From NCBI GenBank assembly GCA_937968015.1, contig CALBSO010000135.1, positions 1 to 48,575 of the forward strand: 48,575 nucleotides of DNA. Direction: 5' to 3'. Numbering within the stretch: the first letter of the stretch is position 1; each line of letters opens with the position of its first letter. Position numbers and translations under genes: made by a program. This document shows, in pieces, positions 26,591 through 34,143 of this stretch. The DNA comes from an uncultured Thermomicrobia bacterium. GTDB taxonomy: Bacteria > Chloroflexota > Chloroflexia > Thermomicrobiales > JALYUS01. The notes beneath the pieces are model-generated. The model made no database searches, was not told the origin of the DNA, and was given only the letters and a program-made list of their open reading frames with translations.

Positions 26591-26670
26591 GAGTCGTTCC
26601 CTTTCGACACGCACGCATAAATGACCCGCACATTGGTGCGGCCACTCCGTCGCGCTCGCTCTGGAAAAAA

Positions 26671-26820
26671 GGGGACACATCGCACGGCCATTGTCGGCGC
26701 ATTTCGTCGCCGGTTTTCTCCGTACGTGACGACCGTGTCAGCCGGGGGGCCACCCGCCGAAATCTTCGCACAGCCCCCGCCTCGTCACCCGGTCACCTCC
26801 TCGACCGGGCCTGGCGCTAC
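26671..26820 (-). ncRNA. glmS leader: glmS ribozyme (self-cleaving GlcN6P riboswitch)
   Basis: Reading down the minus strand from 26820, the sequence matches the glmS ribozyme core element by element. GUA|GCGCC puts the cleavage site between 26818 and 26817. A perfect P1 hairpin follows (CCCGGTC 26809-26803 with GACCGGG 26794-26788), then the conserved TGACGAGG, the P2 stem GGGGGC/GCCCCC (26778-26773 with 26750-26745) enclosing TTTCGGCGGGTG, and a P4 stem CGTACGG/CCGTGCG enclosing AGAAAACC and a CGGCG/CGCCG hairpin. A GACAC/GTGTC pairing can close P3. The RNA ends about 80 bases before the glmS ATG. Family knowledge: glucosamine-6-phosphate acts as cofactor, the mRNA cuts itself, and the 5'-OH fragment is degraded. 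Confidence 0.93.
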
Positions 26821-26859
26821 GAACCAATCGTCCCTTTCTTCCGCTCACGCGTTACCGTG

Positions 26860-26888
26860 AGTCTACGCTTCGCGGGGCGGAGTGTCAA
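26860..26888 (-). promoter_or_regulatory. promoter of glmS
   Basis: On the minus strand a perfect -35 TTGACA (26883-26888) and TAGACT (26860-26865) are exactly 17 bp apart. Transcription would start near 26852, leaving about 35 bases ahead of the ribozyme cleavage site. Confidence 0.75.
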
Positions 26889-26990
26889 ACCGGATCGGAC
26901 CCTAAATCTGCACTTCCATCATGAGTTATAACGCAGGCAAGCGTGATTTCGTGATGACGGGCGCTTCAGGTGCGTTCCCGACATCGCGCG

Positions 26991-27012
26991 CCGGTTTTCA
27001 CACGGAAACCGG
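26991..27012 (+). other. stem-loop in the leader region of the RDD genes
   Basis: CCGGTTTTC (26991-26999) pairs with GGAAACCGG (27004-27012) with one T-G pair and a 4-base loop. There is no T-run. The rest of the gap from the glmS promoter to 27112 holds no gene I can support; TATAAC at 26927-26932 is a possible -10 without a clear -35. Confidence 0.4.
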
Positions 27013-27112
27013 AACTAGTCGGGCACTGCGTCGTTAATAAAAGGGGACCGACAATTGTGGGGAAACGCCGTGAACAGTGGCCGGCAACGGCATGGAAGGG
27101 GGGAGAATCACT

Positions 27113-27799
27113 ATGAGTTCGTATCCACCGCAACCGCCAGGGGCGTATCCACCGCCGAACCCCCCTGGCTACGGCCCGCCGCCGGGTGGGCCGCCGGGGC
27201 CCGGCTCCGGCTATTCCGGTGCGCCGCCGCCGTATCCCGGCGGCGCGGTTCCGCCATATCAGCAGTACCAGGCGCCGCTGCCCGGTCAGACAGGCTATCA
27301 ATGGGGCGCGGGCGTACCCGCCTATCCCTACGCGGGTTTCGGGTCGCGGTTCGGCGCGCTATTGCTCGACGGATTGATCGTATCGGCAATCGCCGCGATA
27401 CCGGTCATCGTCGGTATTGTGCTGATCGGGAGCAGCGTGAGCACAAGCACCAATAGATTTACCGGCACAAGCTCTTCGAAAGTGACGAATGGCGGCACCC
27501 TCGCCTTCGGTATCCTGATCATTATCGTCGGATGGATCTTCGCCCTACTCTACGAACCGCTGATGACGGGGCGACGCGGCATCCACAATGGTCAGACGCT
27601 GGGCAGGCAGGCCGTGAATATCCGCATCACGAACCTCCAGGGTGGGCCGATCACGAAGGGTCAGGCGTGGGGCCGGTTCCTCTTCAGGACGTTCTTCTCC
27701 GGCATTGTCTTCTACCTCGGCTACCTCTGGGTGCTCTGGGACGCGAACAAACAGGGCTGGCACGACAAGGTCGCAAACACGCTCGTCCTTCGCACGTAA
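27113..27799 (+). CDS. RDD family membrane protein with Pro/Gly/Tyr-rich N-terminus
   Basis: A 228-residue protein. The first ~75 residues are a low-complexity Pro-Gly-Tyr tail (SYPPQPPGAYPPPNPPGYG). Then comes an RDD domain (about 76-226): FGSRFGALLLDGLIV with the Arg and Asp that name the family, a second helix (LAFGILIIIVGWIFALLYEPL), NGQTLGRQAVNIRI, and the end WDANKQGWHDKVANTLVL. RDD proteins are three- to four-helix membrane proteins; some are sodium/proton antiporters, most are uncharacterised. ATG 27113 follows GGGGGGAG. A second RDD gene lies 35 bp downstream. Confidence 0.87.
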   Translation: MSSYPPQPPGAYPPPNPPGYGPPPGGPPGPGSGYSGAPPPYPGGAVPPYQQYQAPLPGQTGYQWGAGVPAYPYAGFGSRFGALLLDGLIVSAIAAIPVIVGIVLIGSSVSTSTNRFTGTSSSKVTNGGTLAFGILIIIVGWIFALLYEPLMTGRRGIHNGQTLGRQAVNIRITNLQGGPITKGQAWGRFLFRTFFSGIVFYLGYLWVLWDANKQGWHDKVANTLVLRT

Positions 27800-27834
27800 A
27801 CGAATCGTCTTGGATCAATTAAGGAGCACGGACA

Positions 27835-28377
27835 ATGAGCACGACACCCCCGACGCAACCACCTGGCGGCGTCCCGCCGTACACCCCGCCACCGTATTCG
27901 CCTCAGCCACCGAGCGGATCGGGCTATCAGTGGCAAGGGACCGCACCAACCACGCAATACGCGAGTATTGGCGCGCGGTTCCTGGCGGTGCTGATTGACG
28001 GCCTGATTGTCGGCATCCCGCTCATCATCATCGCCGCGGTCCTCGGCTTCGTCGGGTCGCCGCTGTCGGCGCTGCTCGATGCTGTCGTCTATTTCTTGTA
28101 TGAGGGATTGCTGCTGGCATCGTGGAATGGTCAGACGATCGGCAAGAAGGTCATGAGCGTGCGTGTCGTCTCGGCGGATAGCCAACCGCTGACGACAACC
28201 AAAACGTTCACGCGCGCGGGCGTCAAGGCGATCCTTTCGGTCGTCGGCTCGATCAAGCCGCCGGCCACGTCATTCCTCGGCATCGCCTCACTGCTCGATT
28301 ACCTCTGGCCGTTCTGGGATGCCAACAAGCAGACATGGCACGACAAAGCCGCCGGGACATACGTCGTCAGGGCGTGA
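27835..28377 (+). CDS. RDD family membrane protein, second tandem copy
   Basis: A 180-residue paralogue of the preceding gene, with a shorter Pro-rich N-terminus (about 40 residues), the RDD start IGARFLAVLIDGLIVGIPL, the NGQTIGKKVMSVRVV signature and the end FWDANKQTWHDKAAGTYVVRA. The shared WDANKQ-WHDK block shows they are related by duplication, but they have diverged widely in the helices. TAAGGAGCACGG precedes the ATG at 27835. The two are probably co-transcribed and may form a hetero-oligomer (inference). Confidence 0.87.
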   Translation: MSTTPPTQPPGGVPPYTPPPYSPQPPSGSGYQWQGTAPTTQYASIGARFLAVLIDGLIVGIPLIIIAAVLGFVGSPLSALLDAVVYFLYEGLLLASWNGQTIGKKVMSVRVVSADSQPLTTTKTFTRAGVKAILSVVGSIKPPATSFLGIASLLDYLWPFWDANKQTWHDKAAGTYVVRA

Positions 28378-28388
28378 GTTTCGTGTAG

Positions 28389-28440
28389 GGGCGGTTCGCG
28401 AACCGCCCTTACGGGATTGCAGGGAGCGTCATGCTCCCTG
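28389..28440. terminator. two hairpins between convergent genes
   Basis: A perfect 20-bp palindrome GGGCGGTTCGCGAACCGCCC (28389-28408) is followed by CAGGGAGC/GCTCCCTG with a 5-base loop (28420-28440), which overlaps the alaX stop codon. The flanking GTAGGGG and CTTACGG bases resemble widespread short repeats. A bidirectional terminator role is likely. Confidence 0.6.
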
Positions 28441-29163
28441 TTCGTCGTTCAGCACGATTTCCAACCGCTTGTTGCTCCTGCCTTTGGAGCGGGTACCAAC
28501 GATGCGCATGCCGCCGACCTCGCTGGTCCGGGCGACGTGGGTGCCGCCATCGGCCTGCATATCCAGGCCGACGATCTCCACCGTGCGAACTTCGGTTATA
28601 TCGGGCGGCAGGAGATTGATCTTCGTCCGGATTAAATCCGGGATGGCGAACGCCTCATCGCGGGGCAGGATGCGGACACGCACGGGCAGATCGGCGCGAA
28701 TCGCGGCATTCGTCGCTTCCTCAATCGCCGCGACACGCTCCGCGGAGAGGTCTTCCAACTCGAAGTCCATCCGCGACCGGTCAACGTCCATCTGACCGCC
28801 CGTGACGAGCGCGCCGTAATCCCGAAAGACGACGCCACAGAGGCAGTGCATCGCCGTGTGCATCCGCATCAGCCGGTAACGGCGTTCCCACTCCACCCGC
28901 ATCCGCACCATCGCGCCGATGGGTGGCAATGAGCCGTCGAGCGCATAGGCAATCTCCGCACCCTGTCTCACCGCTCGTGTGACGGTGGCCTGCTGACCAT
29001 CCCATGCCAGCAGGCCCATGTCCGCGGGCTGCCCGCCACCACCGGGATAGAGTACCGTCCGCGCCACGATCACAGCGGGTGTTCCGTTCGCCTCGCCATG
29101 GCCCGTTACCGTGGTGTCGGTCTCGCGTAGGTAACTATCCGTCTGGTAAAGCAGTTCCGTCAT
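28429..29163 (-). CDS. alaX: AlaX-like alanyl-tRNA editing protein
   Basis: A 244-residue free-standing editing domain related to the C-terminal part of alanyl-tRNA synthetase, which hydrolyses Ser- or Gly-tRNA(Ala). The N-terminal OB-like part has TVLYPGGGGQPADMG. The first zinc motif HTAMH is in RLMRMHTAMHCLCG; the second, usually CGGTH, reads DGGTH here (QADGGTHVARTSEVG), so an Asp stands where a zinc-ligand Cys is common. The start ATG 29163 follows GGGGAGGAA. Its 3' end overlaps a hairpin shared with the RDD gene. Confidence 0.87.
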   Translation of the reverse strand: MTELLYQTDSYLRETDTTVTGHGEANGTPAVIVARTVLYPGGGGQPADMGLLAWDGQQATVTRAVRQGAEIAYALDGSLPPIGAMVRMRVEWERRYRLMRMHTAMHCLCGVVFRDYGALVTGGQMDVDRSRMDFELEDLSAERVAAIEEATNAAIRADLPVRVRILPRDEAFAIPDLIRTKINLLPPDITEVRTVEIVGLDMQADGGTHVARTSEVGGMRIVGTRSKGRSNKRLEIVLNDEQGA

Positions 29164-29238
29164 CCGTTCCTCCCCTTGTGCAAGCCGTGTGACCGGTGAG
29201 GCGGCGCAGCACTTCTCGCCCGTTGCACACACGCCGCT

Positions 29239-29267
29239 ATCGCACCCCTAACAATCTGGCCTATAAT
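29239..29267 (+). promoter_or_regulatory. promoter of the glg cluster
   Basis: A perfect -10 TATAAT (29262-29267) lies 88 bp upstream of the glgC GTG, with ATCGCA (29239-29244) as a weak -35 at 17 bp spacing. Confidence 0.6.
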
Positions 29268-29355
29268 ACTCTGTGCGTGGCGTTGTTTTCCCTTCTGGCA
29301 GGCGAATTGCTGTGTACCAGACGTGGGGTAGGAGTCCTGAGATGGGGGGCAATCC

Positions 29356-30636
29356 GTGGACGGCGTCGCCGCGATGATCCTGGCCGGTGGGCAGGGAGAG
29401 CGCCTGAGTATCCTCTCGCGCCAGCGTGCCAAGCCCGCGGTGCCATTCGCCGGCAAGTATCGCATCATTGATTTTACCCTCTCCAACTGCGTCAACTCGG
29501 GCATCACGCATGTCGCCGTGCTCACCCAGTATCGGCCGCACTCGCTGAACGATCACATCGGTATCGGGCAGCCGTGGGACCTCGACCGCACGCGCGGCGG
29601 CGTCCAGGTACTCCAGCCGTATCTCGGCCGCGCACGTTCGGACTGGTATCGCGGCACGGCGGACGCGATTTACCACAACCTCTGGTATGTGATGCCGAAG
29701 CAGTTCAACGATGTACTGATCTTGTCCGGCGATCATATCTACAATATGGACTATCGCCCGCTGCTCGATTTCCACCGCAGATGCCATGCCTCCGTGACGG
29801 TCTGCGTCCAGCCGGTGCCACTCGAAGAGGCGAGCCGGTTTGGCATCCTCGTTACGGACGACGACGATCGCGTGACGGCGTTCCAGGAAAAGCCGGAGTT
29901 TCCCCGCAGCACGCTCGCCTCGATGGGCATTTACGTCTTCGACCGGGATTTGCTCGTCGAGACGCTGGAGATCGGTGAGACGAGCGTCGAGCGCACGATG
30001 CTCGATTTCGGCAAGGACATCATCCCGTCGTTGATCGAGCGGGGTGATGTCTATGCCTACGCCTTCGACGGCTATTGGCAGGATGTCGGCACGTTGCAAT
30101 CATATTGGGAGACGAACCTCGCCCTGTTGGACGATTTGCCGCAATTGAACCTTTACGACCCCGACTGGGTCATCCACACGCGCTCGGAGGAGCGACCGCC
30201 CGCGAAGATCATGGAGGGATCGCATGTCTCACGCTCGCTCGTCTCGAATGGCTGCATCATCATTCGTGGCACCGTCGAGCATTCCGTACTTTCGCCGGGC
30301 GTGATCGTCCGCGAGGGTGCGGTCGTGCGGGACAGCATCATCATGGGGGACACGGTGATTGCGGAAGGCGCGGTAGTCGAGCGGTGCATCATTGACAAAC
30401 AGGCGTACATCGGCGCGGGCAGCCGCCTCGGTTTCGGTGATGACACCCCGAACATGCTCGATCCGCGCCGCGTCAACACCGGGATCACGCTCGTCGGCAA
30501 AAACGCGCGCGTGCCGGCGAATGTCACGATCGGTCGCAATGTCATCATTGCCCCCGAAGTACAGGAACATGAGTTCCCCGGCCACTTGATTCCCAGTGGC
30601 GAGACCGTAGATTCCCGTGTGCCATCCTGGGCGTAA
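29356..30636 (+). CDS. glgC: glucose-1-phosphate adenylyltransferase
   Basis: A 426-residue enzyme that makes ADP-glucose from glucose-1-phosphate and ATP, the committed step of bacterial glycogen synthesis. The N-terminal nucleotidyltransferase domain has the ILAGGQGERL loop, KPAVPFAGKYRIIDFTLSN, WYRGTADAI and the EKPEFP loop. A left-handed beta-helix of hexapeptide-like repeats follows (about 290-420, HSVLSPGVIVREGAVVRDS). The start is GTG 29356 after GGGGGG. It heads the glgC-GH57-glgA cluster. Confidence 0.95.
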   Translation: MDGVAAMILAGGQGERLSILSRQRAKPAVPFAGKYRIIDFTLSNCVNSGITHVAVLTQYRPHSLNDHIGIGQPWDLDRTRGGVQVLQPYLGRARSDWYRGTADAIYHNLWYVMPKQFNDVLILSGDHIYNMDYRPLLDFHRRCHASVTVCVQPVPLEEASRFGILVTDDDDRVTAFQEKPEFPRSTLASMGIYVFDRDLLVETLEIGETSVERTMLDFGKDIIPSLIERGDVYAYAFDGYWQDVGTLQSYWETNLALLDDLPQLNLYDPDWVIHTRSEERPPAKIMEGSHVSRSLVSNGCIIIRGTVEHSVLSPGVIVREGAVVRDSIIMGDTVIAEGAVVERCIIDKQAYIGAGSRLGFGDDTPNMLDPRRVNTGITLVGKNARVPANVTIGRNVIIAPEVQEHEFPGHLIPSGETVDSRVPSWA

Positions 30637-30638
30637 CG

Positions 30639-30773
30639 AGGACTGAGGACTGAGGACTGAGGACTCAGTGCCATGTCGAAGCATCGGAGAGAGCATGCAA
30701 TCACAACGCGAACGCCCGAAGACGGCGAGTGGCTCGAATCCCTCAGTCCTCAGTCCTCAGCCCTCAGTCCTCG
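30639..30773. repeat. heptamer-repeat arms between glgC and the GH57 gene
   Basis: Four tandem copies of GAGGACT (30639-30666) begin just after the glgC stop. A complementary arm of about four CCTCAGT-type units lies at 30741-30772. The right arm falls inside the 5' coding part of the GH57 gene and is read as SVLSPQPSVL. Confidence 0.85.
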
Positions 30774-32506
30774 TGTTCGTGCTGCACGGCCATTTGCCAT
30801 ACGCGCGGCGGCAGGGGCAGTGGCCGCATGGCGAGGAATGGATCCACGAGGCGGCTTCAACGACGTATATCCCGCTCCTCATTGCCCTGACGGACATGGC
30901 GGAGCGCGGCGTGCCCTTCCGTCTGACCATCGGCCTGACACCGATCCTGATGGAGCAACTGTCAGATGCGGCGGTGATTGCGAATCTGGAAACATATCTG
31001 CTCGATCGCCTGCGCCGCGCGGAATCTGACCGCATCCGGTTCGCGCACGAGGGCTACACGCGGGAGGCCCGTGTCGCGGCGCTCTACGCGGATCATTTCG
31101 ACCGTGCCCTGGAGGCGTTCCAGGGGCGCTTCAACCGCAATATCGTCGGTGGATTCGCGGCGCTGCAACGCTCCGGACATATCGAACTAATGGTCTCCGC
31201 CGCGACGCACGGCTATTTGCCGCTACTCGGCCGGGCATCGTCCATCGCCGCGCAGTTGCAGGCCGGGATTGATGCGTACCAGCGACATGTCGGCACAAAG
31301 CCGACATCAATTTGGCTCCCCGAATGCGCCTATCGCCCGGCGCAGGGCGGCCTGCCGGGCATCGAGACATTTCTGGAAGCGCAGGGTCTCAACCTCTTCT
31401 TTACCGAGGCGCAGAATGTGGAAGAAGCGCCGCTCGCCGGTGGCACGCGGGGCGCGACGACTACCTTCCGCCCATACCGGGTCGCCGCATCGCCGGTACA
31501 GGTCGTCGCGCGGAACCAGCGCGTCGCGGAGCAGGTCTGGTCGCGCTGGCAAGGCTACCCGGGCGACCGCGATTATCGTGAGTTCCACCGGAAGGATGCC
31601 GAGAGCGGCCTCTGGTACTGGCGGATCACCGGAGACGACGTGGATTTAGGCGAGAAGGATCTCTACGAACCCGAATGGGCGGCGGCGAAGATCGAGGCGC
31701 ACGCGCGCCATTTCGTTTCCGTTGTTGAGGACGAGGCGGCGAAGTGGCGCGCCACGTCCGACGAGCCGGGATTGATCTGCGCCGCCTATGACGCGGAACT
31801 CTTCGGTCACTGGTGGTTCGAGGGCGTCCAGTGGCTCGCGCGCGTCCTGGAACTGACCGCCGGTGATAGCCACCCAACGATTACGACCGCGACCGCCGGT
31901 GGGTACGTCCGCGACTATCCCGCGACCCAGGCGATAGATTTGCCGCCATCGTCGTGGGGCCGCTACCGGACCGACTACACATGGAACAACGCGAAGACGG
32001 CATGGATGTGGCCGATTGTCCACGAGCGAGAGCGACGGATGGAAGCGCTCGTCGCGCGCTATCCTCATGCGCGCGGGCCGCTGCGAGCGACACTGGCGCA
32101 GGTGGGGCGCGAACTGCTTCTGCTCGAATCGTCGGATTGGCCCTTTCTCGTCACGACCGGACAGGCGGCGGAGTACGCGACGCGGCGATTCAACGCCCAT
32201 GTCAAGCGGTTCGACCGGCTAACCGCGCTCCTTGACGCGGGCACAGCAGATTCGAGCGCCGGCAAACATCTCAGAACCCGGATCGAGCAACTGGACAACC
32301 CCTTCCCGCGCCTCGATTACCATCTCTTTCAGGACCGCGGCCCGGCGCACGGCTACCTCGGCCCGATCGGACCCGGCGATCCGGAAATCCGCTCAACGAG
32401 CGCGGCCTCCGGCCAGCCATGGGGGGAACAGCCACATGATCGGGATCGTGTCTGGGGATCGGACTATCTCTGGCATTCCAGCGCCGCGCGACGAAAAAGC
32501 GAGTAA
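30695..32506 (+). CDS. GH57 1,4-alpha-glucan branching enzyme (DUF1957)
   Basis: An approximately 603-residue glycoside hydrolase family 57 protein. The catalytic nucleophile Glu is in IWLPECAYRP and the acid/base Asp is in AAYDAELFGHWWFEGVQWL; the family start VLHGHLPYAR and the C-terminal DUF1957 helices (SSDWPFLVTTGQAAEYATRRF) are also present. It forms alpha-1,6 branches in the glucan built by GlgA and takes the place of a GH13 GlgB. The start is uncertain. ATG 30695 follows CGGAGAGAG, but the first ~26 residues are non-family and include repeat-encoded sequence. GTG 30773 or 30779 gives the normal family N-terminus. Confidence 0.9.
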   Translation: MQSQRERPKTASGSNPSVLSPQPSVLVFVLHGHLPYARRQGQWPHGEEWIHEAASTTYIPLLIALTDMAERGVPFRLTIGLTPILMEQLSDAAVIANLETYLLDRLRRAESDRIRFAHEGYTREARVAALYADHFDRALEAFQGRFNRNIVGGFAALQRSGHIELMVSAATHGYLPLLGRASSIAAQLQAGIDAYQRHVGTKPTSIWLPECAYRPAQGGLPGIETFLEAQGLNLFFTEAQNVEEAPLAGGTRGATTTFRPYRVAASPVQVVARNQRVAEQVWSRWQGYPGDRDYREFHRKDAESGLWYWRITGDDVDLGEKDLYEPEWAAAKIEAHARHFVSVVEDEAAKWRATSDEPGLICAAYDAELFGHWWFEGVQWLARVLELTAGDSHPTITTATAGGYVRDYPATQAIDLPPSSWGRYRTDYTWNNAKTAWMWPIVHERERRMEALVARYPHARGPLRATLAQVGRELLLLESSDWPFLVTTGQAAEYATRRFNAHVKRFDRLTALLDAGTADSSAGKHLRTRIEQLDNPFPRLDYHLFQDRGPAHGYLGPIGPGDPEIRSTSAASGQPWGEQPHDRDRVWGSDYLWHSSAARRKSE

Positions 32507-32556
32507 CGAGTAACGAGGAGGATGCGCTCCGTCTCGTTACTCGCTACTCGTTACTC
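32500..32556. repeat. heptamer-repeat hairpin between the GH57 gene and glgA
   Basis: CGAGTAACGAGTAACGAGG (from 32500) is matched by the complementary arm CTCGTTACTCGCTACTCG and a further TTACTC (32533-32556), with the period-7 word GAGTAAC. The left arm begins just before the GH57 stop. Confidence 0.8.
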
Positions 32557-32573
32557 AGGGAGAGGGTGACCGT

Positions 32574-34043
32574 CTGAAAATATTGATGCTGAGCGCGGAG
32601 GTCGCGCCGTATGCGAAGGTGGGCGGGCTGGCCGATGTGATAGGGTCGTTGCCATTGGCGCTTGCGGCGGCTGGGCATGAGGTCGTCGTCGCGATGCCCC
32701 GCTACGGCTCGATTGACCCGGATCGCTACGCGCTCGATCCACCGACACGCGGCTTCATGGTGACGCTTGGCTGGGGCACATCGCACGGTTTCGGCTTCTT
32801 TGAAGGTCGGATGGGTGCGGATAGCCACCCGGACAGCGCGCGGCCCCGGATCATCTTCGCGGATAATACCCTGCTCTTCGGTGCGCCGGAGGTCTACGGG
32901 CTCCCGTACGAGCACGAGCGGTTCTTCTTCTTTTGCCGCGCCGCGCTGCAATGGTGTACCGAAAACGGCTGGCAGCCGGACATCGTGCATTGCCACGACT
33001 GGCACACCGCGATCGCCATCCACTGGCTGCGCTACACGATGCAATTGGATCGGTTTTGGGGTGACACCGCGACCGTATTCACGATCCACAACCTCGCCTA
33101 TCAGGGTGTCTTCGGCGGCGACTACCTTTTTGGCCTCGCGGACCTGAGCGGCACACAGATGCTGCCGATTGAGTACGCGCGGTTCGGCGGCGCGGCGAAT
33201 CCATTAGCGCGCGCGATCGTCGAATCTGATTTGGTGAACACCGTCAGCCCCACGTACCACGACGAAATCCGCACGCCGGAGAGCGGCGAAGGGCTGGACA
33301 CGATCCTGCGCGAGCGCGGCGACGCGTTTGTCGGCATCCTCAATGGTATTGATGAGACGGTCTGGGACCCGGCAACCGACAGCGCGATTGCCGCCCACTA
33401 CGACGCGGGAAATCACGCGGCCAAGGCGGACAATACAGCCGCGCTCCAACATGATCTCGGCCTCGACAATGATCCGCGCGCGCCGGTGATCGGCGTCGTC
33501 TCGCGGCTGGTGGAGCAGAAGGGGTTCGATCTCGTCGCGCGGATCGCGGACCGGATCGTGGATCAGGGGGCACAATTCGTCATTCTCGGAACTGGCGATC
33601 CGGCGATTGAGCATGCATTTCGGCGGGTCGCTTCGGAGCGGCCGAATCGCGTTGCCGTACGCCTCGGCTTCGATGCGCATCTTGCCTCGCGCATCTATGC
33701 CGGGAGCGATCTGTTCCTGATGCCGTCGCGGTTCGAGCCGTGTGGCCTCGGTCAGATGATCGCGATGCGTTATGGTACAATCCCAATAGTACGAAGGACC
33801 GGCGGCCTCGCGGATACGGTGGCGGACTATGACCCCCTCGCGCATGCGGGGACGGGTTTTGTTTTTGACACGTACAATCCGGAGGCATGTTTCGCCGCGG
33901 TCGCGCGGGCGATCGCAACGTACCGTGATCCGATGGCATGGGATGTGCTGGTCTCGCACGCGATGATGTGTGACTTCTCATGGGCGGCATCGGCCCGCCA
34001 GTATTCGGCGCTCTATCAACGGGCGATCGCGGTGCGTCACTAA
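32574..34043 (+). CDS. glgA: glycogen synthase (ADP-glucose)
   Basis: An approximately 489-residue GT5 glycosyltransferase that extends alpha-1,4-glucan from ADP-glucose. The substrate loop KVGGLADVIGSLP is near residue 17, the conserved HCHDWHTA and TIHNLAYQG blocks follow, and the C-terminal Rossmann domain has VSRLVEQKGFDL and SRFEPCGLGQM with the catalytic Glu. Conservation predicts the N-terminus MKILMLSAEVAPYAKVGG. In this frame the codon in the Met position is CTG at 32574, eight bases after GGGAGAGG; TTG 32583 and ATG 32586 are shorter alternatives. I list the CTG start because it fits both the family and the ribosome binding site spacing. Confidence 0.92.
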   Translation: MKILMLSAEVAPYAKVGGLADVIGSLPLALAAAGHEVVVAMPRYGSIDPDRYALDPPTRGFMVTLGWGTSHGFGFFEGRMGADSHPDSARPRIIFADNTLLFGAPEVYGLPYEHERFFFFCRAALQWCTENGWQPDIVHCHDWHTAIAIHWLRYTMQLDRFWGDTATVFTIHNLAYQGVFGGDYLFGLADLSGTQMLPIEYARFGGAANPLARAIVESDLVNTVSPTYHDEIRTPESGEGLDTILRERGDAFVGILNGIDETVWDPATDSAIAAHYDAGNHAAKADNTAALQHDLGLDNDPRAPVIGVVSRLVEQKGFDLVARIADRIVDQGAQFVILGTGDPAIEHAFRRVASERPNRVAVRLGFDAHLASRIYAGSDLFLMPSRFEPCGLGQMIAMRYGTIPIVRRTGGLADTVADYDPLAHAGTGFVFDTYNPEACFAAVARAIATYRDPMAWDVLVSHAMMCDFSWAASARQYSALYQRAIAVRH

Positions 34044-34081
34044 TCCTGGTGTTTGCGCGTTGAAACGGTTGGCATCGGGTA

Positions 34082-34110
34082 TTCAAACGACTTTACGCGC
34101 CTGCTATACT
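34082..34110 (+). promoter_or_regulatory. promoter of the GalT-like gene
   Basis: TTCAAA (34082-34087) and TATACT (34105-34110) are 17 bp apart, with TG one base upstream of the -10 box (extended -10). It lies 34 bp before the ATG at 34144, so this gene is separate from the glg cluster. Confidence 0.7.
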
Positions 34111-34143
34111 GTGGTGGGGGAGAAAAAGGAGAATGGGACGGGT

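Noticed and set aside
26591..26860. T-box or other amino-acid leader upstream of glmS
   Set aside because: No T-box sequence or specifier loop; the bases are fully explained by the ribozyme core.
30639..30773. CRISPR-like array in the tandem repeats (also at 8702, 38204 and 47561)
   Set aside because: Units are only 7 bp with no spacers, and no cas operon is present.
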